Shown in pieces: positions 22,390 to 33,113 of a stretch of 64,000 nt of DNA. The stretch's first letter is position 1; each line of letters opens with the position of its first letter. Under the pieces are notes generated by a model. That model was not told the origin of the DNA. It searched no databases and saw only the letters and a list, made by a program, of their open reading frames with translations. Source of the stretch: Gibbula magus (lineage: Eukaryota; Mollusca; Gastropoda; Trochida; Trochidae); NCBI GenBank assembly GCA_936450465.1, contig OW388291.1, positions 86,101,099 to 86,165,098 on the forward strand, given 5' to 3'. Both the position numbers and the translations under genes were made by a program.

Positions 22390-24205
22390 TTTTGAAAATC
22401 CCATTTCTCATAGGCTCCATTTCAATACTTAATAAATTGGTGAATTTTTTTTAGTAAATTCTTTTTCACCATTTCTTATAGGCTCCTTTTCAATATTTGA
22501 TCAAATGGTGATATTCTATGAATAAATTCTTTTTTAGAGTCAGTGGAAGACTAAAGCAGTCTCACGCACAGTCTATGATAACACAGTGCTGCACAGTAGT
22601 TTGAAGTAACCTGAAACCTCTGTGTAACTATCAGTTTTCATTCTTCTGCCAGGAAGAGGTCAACACAATGCAATTACATAACATGCAGACACTGGACTCA
22701 CAGCCAGTAAAATTTATATGTTAGATGCAGTTTTTCCTACAATTAATTATTTTTCTGTACTGGAGAAGATGATGAAAATAGGTGTGATGTCACAATCTCA
22801 TATAGCTACTTCTTTTATAGTCCTATGTTATCACCAGTCATCACTAGTCATATTCAGTTCACATATCTCATGTAAAATGAAAAAATTTAATTCCTCTTCA
22901 AGTTATTCCTTCAAAGGGTATTCAATAGTTCTCATTTCAAATAGATTCACATTAAACATGTCCATGATGTAGACATCTCATTTCTTGTTCCTATTGAATA
23001 AAATTAACTGCAAAGTTAATAGAAAACTAAATCAGTTATAAAGTATAAAATATGATATAAATAAGGTATACCAAATTGACTCGTACTGGAAATTCTCAAT
23101 AATTAATTAATTAATTCTCCAAATAATTACACAATATCATGAGATATTAAAAAAACTCCATTATTTACTCTTAAATTACAAAGAACATAATATTAGATTT
23201 AATAAAAGATTCTGTATTAAGTCTTTAGAATACTTTTAGACTTGTGTACCTTTATCAGCAAATTCACTTGCAAAATACAAATAATTACTCATATGTGAAA
23301 TGTGAGACAAAGATAAAATATGACTTATAATTTTTGTTAGACCTCCAATTCTAAGTTTTTAATTCTAAATATCTCTTTTTCATCAGACATATTATATTCT
23401 CAAAGCACATGTTAGAACTCTCACATCAGAAAGATGAAATGCCTTTAACTCAGCTGTTTTCTTTAAAATTACCTCCCTTACCTAATTACTGATTGAAGTG
23501 CACATATAATCTCAGAAAGATGCTGTAAACTGAAATAGGCTTTTAGGTTATGATCTCTGTGACCCATATTTGGGGTCACAGACTCAACAAATTTACAATT
23601 TAGAATCCCTTACAGCCAAGGAGTCTGTACATAAAATTTCAGCTCGCTTGAGCCATTGGGACTGGAGATGAAGATGAAAATAGCATTTTAGGTCATTGCC
23701 TCTGTGACCCAATATTTGGAGTCTCACTGTCACCAAATTTACAATTTAGAATCCCCTTCAGTCAAGGAGTATGTACATAAAATTTCAGCTCTCTACGTTC
23801 ATTGGGACTGGAGAAGATGATGAAAATAGTTTTTTTTAGGTAATGACCCCTGTGAGCCACACTTGGGGTCACAGGGTCACCAAATCTACAATTTAGAATC
23901 CCTTTCAGCCAAGGAGTCTGTACATAAAATTTCAGCTCTCTGGAGTCATTGGTTCTGGAGAAGAAGATGAAAATAGCTTTTAAGGTTATGACCCCTGTGA
24001 CCCACATTTGGGGTCACAGGGTCACCAAATCTACAATTTAGAATCCCCTTCAGCCAAGGAGTCTGTACATTAAATTTCAGCTATCTGGAGTCATTGGTTC
24101 TGGAGAAGAAGTCGAAAAAGCGAAAAGTTTACGGACGGACGGACGGACGGACGCCATCCCATGCCATAAGCCCATCGGGCCTTTCAGGCCAGATGAGCTA
24201 AAAAA
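22390..24205 (+). mobile_element. pearl-like element copy P1
   Basis: Body (about 22390-23550) plus array plus terminus. Body words such as AAGTAACCTGAAACCTC, ACATGCAGACACTGGACTC and ATAGGCTCCTTTTCAAT recur inverted at 63600-64000 (copy P3). The array 23553-24118 holds four ~147-bp units, each with GGGGTCACAG, ACAATTTAGAATCCC, AGCCAAGGAGTCTGTACAT and TTCAGCTC. It is followed by (ACGG)5 at 24131-24150 and a terminal hairpin CATCGGGCCTTTCAGGCCAGATG. Tandem core, ACGG microsatellite and hairpin are the architecture of oyster pearl/HINE elements (from memory). Confidence 0.8.
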
Positions 24206-25565
24206 GGGACCATGATTGCAAATAGGTAGGTGGTACATATTACATAGGGTATTCAAATCTTCATGCCATGTGTGACATGGGGTATAATATCACATTAGCA
24301 CTGGGAGATTGTTTCTTTATTTTGAAATGAAAAGAATTCAGTAAATAAATTAAATTCATGTAATATTTAGTAAGTATGCAATATGTAAAAAAAAAAAATT
24401 CAACTTTGAAGTACAAGGAATATAAAATTACATATCTCTTAACATTTGAATTAGTCTCACTCCTTTTAGTTAATGTTTATTTTAATTCCAAAATTGCTAA
24501 AATAAATTTATTACCACATATCATAAGCTACAACTTTTATTCAATTATTTATTTCCTGTTTTGTAAAGGGTTCCATCATTCATTTAATTGATTTTGTGTA
24601 CTGTTGTCAGCTTCTTAAATAGACTAAATACTATGTTTGTAGGTATAAATCCTTTTCTTATGAAATATTTTAAACATCTGTTTAATTTTCAAACCGTATT
24701 CACATATCTACATGTGCTCACAAATTAGAATCCTCACCACATTGATAACATTGATTACTGACTGATCATTGATAACTTTTCAAACTATTAATTAAATAAA
24801 ATAAATTAAATTAATTAATAAAGCCATAATAGATTAATTGCTAAAGATGTTTGAGTATTTCTTACATATAAATAAGAACGTTACGTTCATTGTTTAAAAT
24901 TATTTTGCTACTGCAGACATACAAATGACTTACAAACAAATATTTTTTTAAAACTAGAACAGATTATATATTTGATTGCATTATAGTATCTGCTTTACTG
25001 CTTCAACAAGAGAATGTAAAATAACCTGTACTAATTGGACCGTAATTGAAACTATATCCAAATGAACAATTTGAATCAATTTAGACTCCAAAATCGATTT
25101 ATTTTTTTCAAAAACAAGTTCGTTTACAGTGAGTTGCACTGAATGACCCCTTTGCAGTTCGTATACATGTCACAAGAGCTGACCGTTTAGCCGAATGATG
25201 GCTAAGATTTGAACAGTTTCTTTCCACCCAATGACTATATACAATGATTTCTTGGCATGCATTGGTAGGGTGTAAATTTTCATTCGTATTTGTTCAAATT
25301 AGAGCACTGAAACAACAACGATTTTGACAGATTTACAGTTCAAAATGACGGTAAACACAACGAGGAAATCCTACCGTAAATTATTCGAAAAACATCGCCT
25401 TGCGTGTAAAATAGTATCCTGGGCGGTGGTAATTGAAGATAATCGACAGATGCATCGAACTTGAAAGTTTTCCTAGTGATTTTATCATTATTTTTAATAA
25501 AAGTAAGTGTTATTTAGAAGAGCTACCAACTTGTCAATGCTATGTGAATGGTACTTCCGGGTTTG
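24206..25565. other. interior of element C, no gene recognised
   Basis: Strongly AT-rich, with no coding pattern. Confidence 0.4.
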
Positions 25566-26097
25566 GAAGCGGCCTTAGCCTCGTTTTCGATTTAGCGCAC
25601 GCGAATCCATATGCCTCATTTATATTCATGAGGCAATATTAAGAATCCCCTATTGATACCCTTATATGTAATAGCCTTCTTCGATGTGTAATACTAAAAT
25701 ACACTTGTGTACAAAATACAAAAATGTTTATGAAATGTAGTTACACAATCATCATCTGAATACAGTTATTTATTCATAAATACTACTTTTTAATTATTTT
25801 TTAAACACAAAACGCTAAAAGACTGAAATGTTTATATACACTTAATAAGGCTGTTACCCTTAATTTTGATGTACACGATTATTCTTCACTAATATGAGAA
25901 AAGTTTTACACTATCGATTAGGACACGATTAGGTCTTCATGTTCTTTCTTCTATTGATAGCTATAGACACGTGGTGATATGTGTGGTCATAAACTGAATC
26001 TGAGTAATGGTGGCAGTATAGTCCTTATCCATGACTGTAAAACGTCTTTAAAACAGTTTAGGTGATTTTTCAGCAAGTCTAGACTAGCTAAGGTACA

Positions 26098-26121
26098 TAG
26101 CTCTGACAGACGTCAGAGCTA
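26098..26121. repeat. hairpin at left edge of element D
   Basis: TAGCTCTGAC and GTCAGAGCTA form a perfect 10-bp stem with loop AGAC, overlapping the left terminus of element D. No matching hairpin exists at the right terminus. Confidence 0.8.
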
Positions 26122-26429
26122 TGGAGCAGCCCCATAGGCCCCAATGGAGGAAATCCTTTGTCGCACTTTCGCGCACTTGTTACGACTTTCGCGCATGAAC
26201 TAACCATTGAAATGTCTTTATTGCATTAATATCTATCCGTCTGCCCCATTTTCGCTCGTCAAATCTTAGGAATAATATATTTTCTTAGCCATCAAACATC
26301 GCAGTTGATGCTTCGATAAGGGCGTCGCCATATTGAATGACGTGATACCGGGGATCCCCTTCCTAAAATAGATCCACTCGCGTGATGCACCAAGACGATA
26401 CACGTTTGACAAGAGAATAGTCGGTAAAT

Positions 26430-27994
26430 TACTCTACTGTTGATTACACTCATTTTATTTTACTTGTGAATATATTATTTAAATGGCGAGTAAAATAAAA
26501 TAAATATGTAATCGTTTTGACTCAATATGCTGAAAATTGGATTTAATGGGACAAGAATCACATATTCATAAAATACAAATAAATTCAAAATCAATTTATT
26601 CTATAAAATATATGTGTATATTATAAATTTGTGTTATTGAATTATGACTACGAAGTTAATCGTTGTACATCTGTATTAAAGGAATTTTATAAAAAGATAA
26701 TTATTAAAGGTATCCTGAAAGAGTTCTCTTTGTAAACGATACAATGGCATCTGCTTTGATGGTTCATTTTCAACCCCTTAAACATGGTTGTGTTATTTTT
26801 CAGCTCTATGCTCATTATGTGACTTTGTTTATATGTGACTTCCAAAATAATTTAAAAAATCTACTATAAATGTATCACACGCATAAGAAAGCAACATATT
26901 CAAGTAAATAATGTATGTTATGGTGGATGTTCTATGCAATCTTTCTTATATATCTACTAAATTGCTTGTTTTCCGAGACTTTGTTTTACTTCTTTATGCG
27001 ATACCTTCAGCAGCAGAATAAAAATAAAAATCGAAAAAGATTCTTATATTATCAGAAATGACGCTAAGGATTGAAACTAAAAACTAAACGCACTTACAAT
27101 GTCATACCTATGGTTTAAACGTATTTATTTACCGAATGATGGGATTGGCAAACAAGAGTGAACTCTTCAGTGTCTGGAAAAATCTTTTGTAAGACAAAAA
27201 TAAACATGGCCCCTTAAAACAAACCTCGTCAGATTCATAATGACAAATATCCCATTAGATTGTTAATTGTTGATAATGACGACTAGTCATAGTATATTGA
27301 AATTATTTCATGTGATTATTCAAGGGGTACCCAGAGAAAAGGCCCTTTACTTTCCTTGTGGACTTTTAGAAATAGTTCGATAATAATAACAATATATTTA
27401 TGCATAGCGCATAGTTTCAGGCAGGCGATTATTTCAGACGTATTTGACATATAGATGAATCTAATGTTAGGTATTCCAATTGTTTAATATATCCAATTAA
27501 AATATCATGATACCTGTACGGTTTAAAAGAGTTCGGTTTGGAGATTTAATCATAACAATACGCATATATCCAATGAAAGTAAAACTGTATATTGCAGACT
27601 TTTCAATATGTTCATCGTGTTCGTAATTTAAGGAAAACGCAAAATGTTGAGAATGAGGTTGTCTTGCCTCAGATGAAGTTCAAATATACACATGTTAGTT
27701 CATTTATGTATTTAAAGCTTATGAAGAACACATAAAACGTATGTAGTTTTGTCTTCTGCACCTTTTCCCGATTAAATTTTGTTTTTGATAATGGTATCAT
27801 AGCCAAGTCTGAACTTTGTACATGCAAGTACAATCTTAATCAATCTCATCAGAACAGTACTGTTATACTTTGCAATCTGTAATGTATACTTCAATTTGGT
27901 GAACGATTACATAGACGTTGCATCTGCTGTTTGGCCTTTACTCTTTTAGTCTATGACTAAATTCTCAACTCAAATACGATTACTAGTAATTAAC
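26430..27994. other. interior of element D, no gene recognised
   Basis: AT-rich filler between the left terminal repeat and the nested hAT-like element. Confidence 0.4.
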
Positions 27995-28441
27995 CAGGGG
28001 TAGAAACTAACCTGAAATGGTCACTAGCCTTTTGTAGCCAGATCTTACTAGCCCAGCCAAAGTTCATCTAGCCCAGTAACAAACAGACAGGAGACAGAAA
28101 ACAGATGATTAATAAATGATTTGCTGTATTGCAAATTCAGAAAAACTCTTTTAATTTCAAATTATTAACTCATTTCACTTCAACATTATTATATTCCCAT
28201 TTACTAGTATTGGCTAGAATTTTCAAAGAGGGACCGCGTGGGGTCAAAATGAACCTTTTCAATGCAGAAGCATTTCTAAAAGTACCAGTCCAGACTTATT
28301 CCAGCTAGCCAAATACATCTCCATGATCATTTCACCTCAAATTTTAACTCGTCCTTTGAACTACCAGTTTTTACACTCTACTAACCCAGTTTCTTTTTCA
28401 CTAGCCATGGACTAGCGGGCTACTGCTAGTTTCTATCCCTG
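27995..28441. mobile_element. 447-bp hAT-like non-autonomous element nested in D
   Basis: Left CAGGGGTAGAAACTAAC and right, inverted, CAGGGATAGAAACTAGC form 17-bp ends with two mismatches; CAGRG-type ends are typical of hAT elements. Subterminal CTAG/TAGCC words are frequent. The flanking 8-mers differ, so there is no target duplication to confirm the class. Confidence 0.6.
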
Positions 28442-28610
28442 ACCTTTTCATATTGGAACAAATGGACTTTGCAATTTTCATACCAAAACACAATTCCCAA
28501 AATACTGTTACTTAACTAAATTAGTTTGGAAACTTTAATATGAGTACATAAAATTCTCTATCTGTTATAACGCGAGACAATTGAACTATTTAGAAATTAT
28601 GGGTTACGGC

Positions 28611-28833
28611 CAACTTCCAAACGCAAGGCATAACTCTTGCCAGTCTGCATTACTGGCTGATTTAACCCTTGCGGTATTTCCCTCGCTTTCTTGTGTCGAG
28701 GCAGTGAATCGCTGCACTGGAAATGCATAGCGGGCCTGGATTTCTAAACACAGATTTCTTAAGGAAATACTGCAAGGCCTAAATCAGCCAGTAATGGAGA
28801 CTGGCAAGAGTTATGCCTTGCATTGGGAAGTTG
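28611..28833. mobile_element. 223-bp foldback MITE with 9-bp target duplication (Mutator-like)
   Basis: GGTTACGGC flanks both sides exactly (28602-28610 and 28834-28842). The ends CAACTTCC/GGAAGTTG extend into ~70-bp inverted arms containing GGCATAACTCTTGCCAGTCT and CTGGCTGATTTA. A 9-bp duplication with long inverted ends fits Mutator-like elements (family knowledge). Nested within element D. Confidence 0.85.
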
Positions 28834-29810
28834 GGTTACGGCATGGTGTTTATCTATAATACGCACATGTTATGTTTACATTAGCTTTCTCTCTCATCAA
28901 TTAACAAATAGTGTCAAAACTAAAAATTAACTATTTACATTTATTTCCAAACGTCAACGTTTTGCATAACTAATGTATGTGACATAAAATTGAACAATGA
29001 ATTTGATTCCAGTATGATTTCAGAATCTGAAGACTTATTTCTGTAAATTGTCCTTAGATTATCACATCTTAACATGTTGGTTATTATCAGTCATAGTATT
29101 ATAAAATATATCTGTTGTACTTTTAAAAATAGATTATTTCATACTGAGCCTTTTTTTACAAGTAAAATATTTAATTGAAGTTAGCTGTGAACAATATAAT
29201 TTACACAAAGGAAGCTGGACTCTATAAAGCATTAGTTAATCACAGTTTATGTATATCAATGTAAATCAATTTCGATCATTGTAGAACGGGTGCATCACGG
29301 GTGCATCACGCGAGTGGATCTATTTTAAGAAGGGAATCCCCGGTATCACGTGATTCAATATGGCGACGTGCTTATCGAAGCATCGACTGCGATGTTTGAT
29401 GACTTAGAAAAAATATATTTCCTAAGATTTGACGAGCGAAAATGTGGCAGACGGATAGCTATTAATCCAATAAAGATATTTCAATGGTTTGTTCATGCGC
29501 GAAAGTCGTAACAAGTGCGCGAAAGTGCGACAAAGGATTTCCTCCATTGGGGCCTATGGGACTGCTCCATAGCGGTAATGTAGTGGAAACGATAGGGAGA
29601 ACGGAATACCGATATGTTCTCTTAGCTAGTCTAGACAAACTGAACACATACATTAATGAAACTGAAATCTTACAGAAGTAAAATCACGGGATGAAGTTTA
29701 GTAATCATTAAATTTCAAGGACAAAAGGCAATATAATTCTGAGGTATACCTTTTTGTATGCTAAATGACATCACGCTAAACAAAAAACTATGTCCATGTA
29801 AGGGAGTCAG

Positions 29811-29878
29811 GTCTCGAGTCCTTATATATCACATAATGACCTCAACATGAGTAATTAAGTGTATAATATACAGAAACG
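29811..29878 (-). repeat. right copy of the inverted pair with 16373-16440
   Basis: Inverted match described under the left copy. A further, weaker match is CAAGATGGCG with a neighbouring TGACGTCAC at 30209-30232, compared with 16274-16314. Confidence 0.7.
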
Positions 29879-29879
29879 C

Positions 29880-31254
29880 TCAAAAGGTGCACTTACCGTT
29901 TACTGTAGATCGCATAGAATAAACAGTACCACGTACGTTGTCAGTATTATTAGATCTTGACGTGTAGGCCTACCAGCTGGCGACCAATTATCGCCAACAG
30001 GCAACACATAGCTAGGCCTACATAGCTAAATACTTAAGTTGAATTGAAGATTTAGATATGTTAGCGCTTGTGTCATCATATAGCCTTCGTATTGTGTGTA
30101 AACGAGATATTTCGCTTTAAGTTCGACCTTTTTTCAACTTTCTACTGCGACGAGAACCAACCTTAATCGCCTTTATTCTAAAACATCGCTTTTTCCGCCC
30201 ATGGCAGTCGCCATCTTGAGTTGTGTGACGTCACAGGCTATAGTCCATTTCTAGTATCTTTGCCTTATCCAAAGGGCGGTTAAATTCCCTTTGATGTTTT
30301 TGAGACGATATATCATGTATCAAGAAAAGTATGGTTGTATCTATGACGTCACTTATTTATCAGCCACAGTTATTTTAAACTCACTGATAGGACGACAGTG
30401 GAGCAGCAGGGCGGTCCAAGGGCGGAGCTACAGACAGCTGGCTGACGACCTTGAGTAATCACAACATTGTTGCAAAACCAGATGACATCAAAGGGTTGTG
30501 TGTCGCTCAGTAGAAATACAAAACAAATGTAACTCCTTTACTGATAAAACAAATGATCAGCTGATTAGAAACTATAAACAAAATTCTAAAACAACACCAT
30601 TGTTTTTAAATTGTCATAGATTAACACGAAGATAATCAATCCAGCGGAAAATAATGAAGAGTCATTTTGGGATGATAATTATTCACTTGACAATTCTGTA
30701 TGTTGATGTAAGAAGAAATTTCACATGGCTCGAAAACACCAGCCGGGAAAAGGACCTGCGGGACTGGTTCCAAAGCCCGACTGACTTCCTGAAGTGAAAC
30801 GGGTAAAAGGTAAAGCGGATTTTTCCAGACAGTTTATTCAACGCGAAAATCATGTCACGTGACAGGCGCATATTTGTCGAACGTTGCCCATTGGATAAAA
30901 CAGATACATGATTGACACAAGTGGGTGTATACAAAATATCATCTCGCTATCACTCACTCGGGGGCCACTTGTGTCATCATGTATCTATTATACCTACATT
31001 CTAATGGAAACCAACATCCAGAAAGAACAGTCGACAATATCGATTTCAGTATCTATAGTTTAAAATTGTTGATATCACTTTCTTATTTATAAATTTTATA
31101 GAAACCTGAGTTTCGGGCTAAACTCAGGTTAGACTAAACTTTAATTTATCTGTACTCCGTACCGTCATCCTTAATTTTGATTATATATTTTTGATACTTT
31201 CAGTTCCATTGTATTCAGTTTATCAATGAAGATATAGACTGTATTAAAGGCTCT
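29880..31254. other. no gene recognised; two hairpins
   Basis: 30901-30924 and 30964-30986 form a ~22-bp inverted repeat (AGATACATGAT(T)GACACAAGTGG) around a ~40-nt loop. 31103-31113 and 31120-31130 form a perfect 11-bp stem AACCTGAGTTT with a 6-nt loop. Open frames here show no motif. Confidence 0.5.
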
Positions 31255-31276
31255 TGTTTTTATGCCCCCAAATCAC

Positions 31277-31720
31277 CTGTCCGTCTGTCCGTCCGTTTGT
31301 CTGTCCGTCCGTCTGTGTGTTTTTCCACAAAAACTTTAACCTTGGCCATAACTTTGGATTGCTCAGAGCTAGGGCTTTCATACTTGGCATGTACATACCT
31401 TGTGATGAGACCTTTCAGATTAGGTCATCATATAAGACCTTGTGACCTTGACCTTGCCGCAGTGGACATCTTCAGAAAACTTAAACCTTGGTCATAACTT
31501 TGGATTGCTCAGAGCTAGGGCTTCCATACCTGGCATGTGGATACCTTGTGATGAGACCTTTCAGATGAGGTCATCATATTTGACCTTGTGACCTTGACCT
31601 TGCCGCAGTGGACATCTTCAGAAAACTTAAACCTTGGCCATAACTTTGGATTGCTCAGAGCTAGCTAGGGCTTTCATACTTGGCATGTGGATACCTTGTG
31701 ATGAGACCTTTCAGATGTCA
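31277..31720 (+). repeat. Helentron 5' microsatellite and tandem units
   Basis: CCGTCTGTCCGTCCG-type tract (31277-31315), followed by three ~147-bp units each with ACTTTGGATTGCTCAGAGCT, CTTGGCATGT, ACCTTGTGATGAGACC and GACCTTGACCTTGCCGCAGT. The same units occur at 42862-43236 and 48445-48600. Confidence 0.9.
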
Positions 31721-31780
31721 TTGTAATTATTCTCAATGTTTTATTTTCTGTTCTCACTTCTTTACTTTTTCTCTCAGCAG

Positions 31781-31994
31781 GACAACTCTGCATGTTGTCG
31801 ACATCAAAGTAAGTAAGTGCTTTTTATGCATTGTTTTATTTCGAATATGTGAAACCGTAAGCAATGCATTTTCATTAGATAGTAATTAGTTTTCAAAATT
31901 TAAAGTAACCATAAGGTATTATTTGATATGATGATATAACTATTGTCTTATTTACATACTTTCACATATATAACATGAGTTCTTTCTTTTTCAG
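31781..31994 (+). other. small leader exon and intron of the Helentron transcript (predicted)
   Basis: TTTCTCTCAG precedes a short segment GGACAACTCTGCATGTTG...ATCAAA, which is followed by GTAAGTAAGT (donor at 31809). TTTCTTTTTCAG ends at 31994, six bases before the ATG at 32000. The short segment with its acceptor is kept in the deleted derivatives near 48600-48690 and 51150-51240, so it is part of the conserved 5' region. Confidence 0.5.
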
Positions 31995-31999
31995 CTAGG

Positions 32000-32419
32000 A
32001 TGAGCAAGGGTGCCCACATCTACAATGGCAACATTGTTTACAACTGCAACATCTGTCTTAAATCCTTCCCTGCAAAGACAGACTGTGATAACCACAAATG
32101 CTTTACATGTGATGACTGCCAAAGAGTGTTCAAGTCACTGAGGACAATAAGCAATCACAAGTGTTCATATTGTGCCAGATGTGATAGGACATACAGCACA
32201 TACAAGAAGCTTCGTTCTCATAAATGCCCTATATTTCATCCTGCTTCATGTAACAATAACAATACCGATATGAGTCCAATAACAGAACGCAGTGTTCTCA
32301 TACCGGATGACACTGTGTGTAGGTTTCTACAACTAATGAGACAGCAGTGGCCAGCTTTGATCATTGGTGTGAGACTCCCAGCAGAGGTTGAAGTTCTCCT
32401 TCGACAGGCCAACCAGTAG
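32000..32419 (+). CDS. Helentron zinc-finger N-terminal protein segment
   Basis: 139 codons from the ATG just after the predicted acceptor. CNICLKSFPAKTDCDNHKC, then CDDCQRVFKSLRTISNHKC and CARCDRTYSTYKKLRSHKC are three C2H2-like fingers with CxxC...HxC spacing. The C-terminal part has PDDTVCRFLQLMRQQWPAL. Helentron Rep proteins commonly start with such fingers. The frame stops at 32419; the normal protein would continue into the next segments, so this is probably truncated. Confidence 0.75.
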   Translation: MSKGAHIYNGNIVYNCNICLKSFPAKTDCDNHKCFTCDDCQRVFKSLRTISNHKCSYCARCDRTYSTYKKLRSHKCPIFHPASCNNNNTDMSPITERSVLIPDDTVCRFLQLMRQQWPALIIGVRLPAEVEVLLRQANQ

Positions 32420-32519
32420 GATCTTCAACCCTGAGTTCCCTGTCACTCAATCAACATCCACTTTCTACAATCACATTGGGTTACTTCATGGCAGGATCCC
32501 TGTGATCTGAAGATAAAAT

Positions 32520-33113
32520 TGTTTGACTCTTTACACAATAGACAGCGTTTGACTACACTAATGCCAATACTACGCCTCTTCTATGATCTTCGTTTCTATT
32601 CTCCCTGTTATCTGGAAGGTGTCACTCAGCAAAAAGAAGTGTCTTGCGGAGCTTAAGCATGTGCATTTGCTGTAGCCTGTGCAAATCACACACCACCAGA
32701 ACGAATGCAGTTTGTCATGGACTCTTGATATGAGGTACCATCTTAACCTGTGCATCAACAACAACTCAATACGGCAATTTCCATCACTGACTGCAACCGA
32801 AGTAAATACACCATCAACACCATCAAGTGAAGATTTCATGTTTGAAAATTTGATGCAGGAATTTCATTATCAACAGAGACTGCAAAGCCTACATGTGAAA
32901 CAACAGCAAAGAAAGGAAAAGGATAGAGCCAGAAATGCTGAAATACGTAGAAAAGAAACTCCAGCTATGCAGGCCAAAAGATTAAAAACTGTTCGAGAGA
33001 AAATGAAACTCATGATGAGCTGTTTGCATGACGAGCAAAGAACTATCACAGTGCTAACAGAAAGTCCAAGATGCCGCCACAAGCAGAGGCCAACCAAATG
33101 GAGATATACATAG
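32520..33113 (+). pseudogene. Helentron Rep N-terminal linker, broken frames
   Basis: The open frame 32679-33113 contains a Lys/Arg/Glu-rich, probably helical stretch (QQQRKEKDRARNAEIRRKET, then RLKTVREKMKLMMSC) before the frame carrying the Rep domain takes over at about 33071. In Helentrons a similar basic stretch precedes Rep. Exact joins are not resolvable by eye. Confidence 0.5.

Larger units (their letters stand above)
20092..25650. mobile_element. 5.6-kb inverted-repeat element C (TA target site)
   Basis: Ends are GGGGATTCT and AGAATCCCC, flanked by TA at 20090-20091 and 25651-25652. A 24-bp word beginning CGAAAACGAGGCTAAGG at 20140-20163 is repeated exactly in inverted orientation at 25566-25589, at similar distance from each end (48 and 61 bp). 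The interior is very AT-rich and contains a local tandem duplication and a pearl-like element, but no transposase. It abuts element B and shares a single TA with it. Confidence 0.65.
26118..29573. mobile_element. 3.5-kb element D with ~270-bp terminal inverted repeats
   Basis: Ends GCTATGGAGCAGCCCCATAG and CCTATGGGACTGCTCCATAG are inverted repeats that extend inward through GGAAATCCTTTGTCGCACTT, CGCATGAAC, the AAATCTTAGGAA region, a CGATAAG(G/C) region and GGATCC-rich sequence to TGATGCACC near 26391 and its partner near 29287. A further inverted pair TCTAGACTAGCTAAG lies outside at about 26078-26092 and 29627-29641, so the true boundary may be wider. No transposase; two smaller elements are nested inside. 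Confidence 0.8.

Noticed and set aside
23762..24007. Open frames containing repeated NLQFRIPIS/LNCRFGDPVTP-type peptides (also 52244-52438, 52677-52880, 62940-63140)
   Set aside because: These are translations of the pearl-like tandem unit; they recur with each unit and have no starts or context of genes.
29462..29681. Overlapping open frames on both strands
   Set aside because: They fall inside the terminal inverted repeat of element D and are mirror effects of GC-richer sequence.
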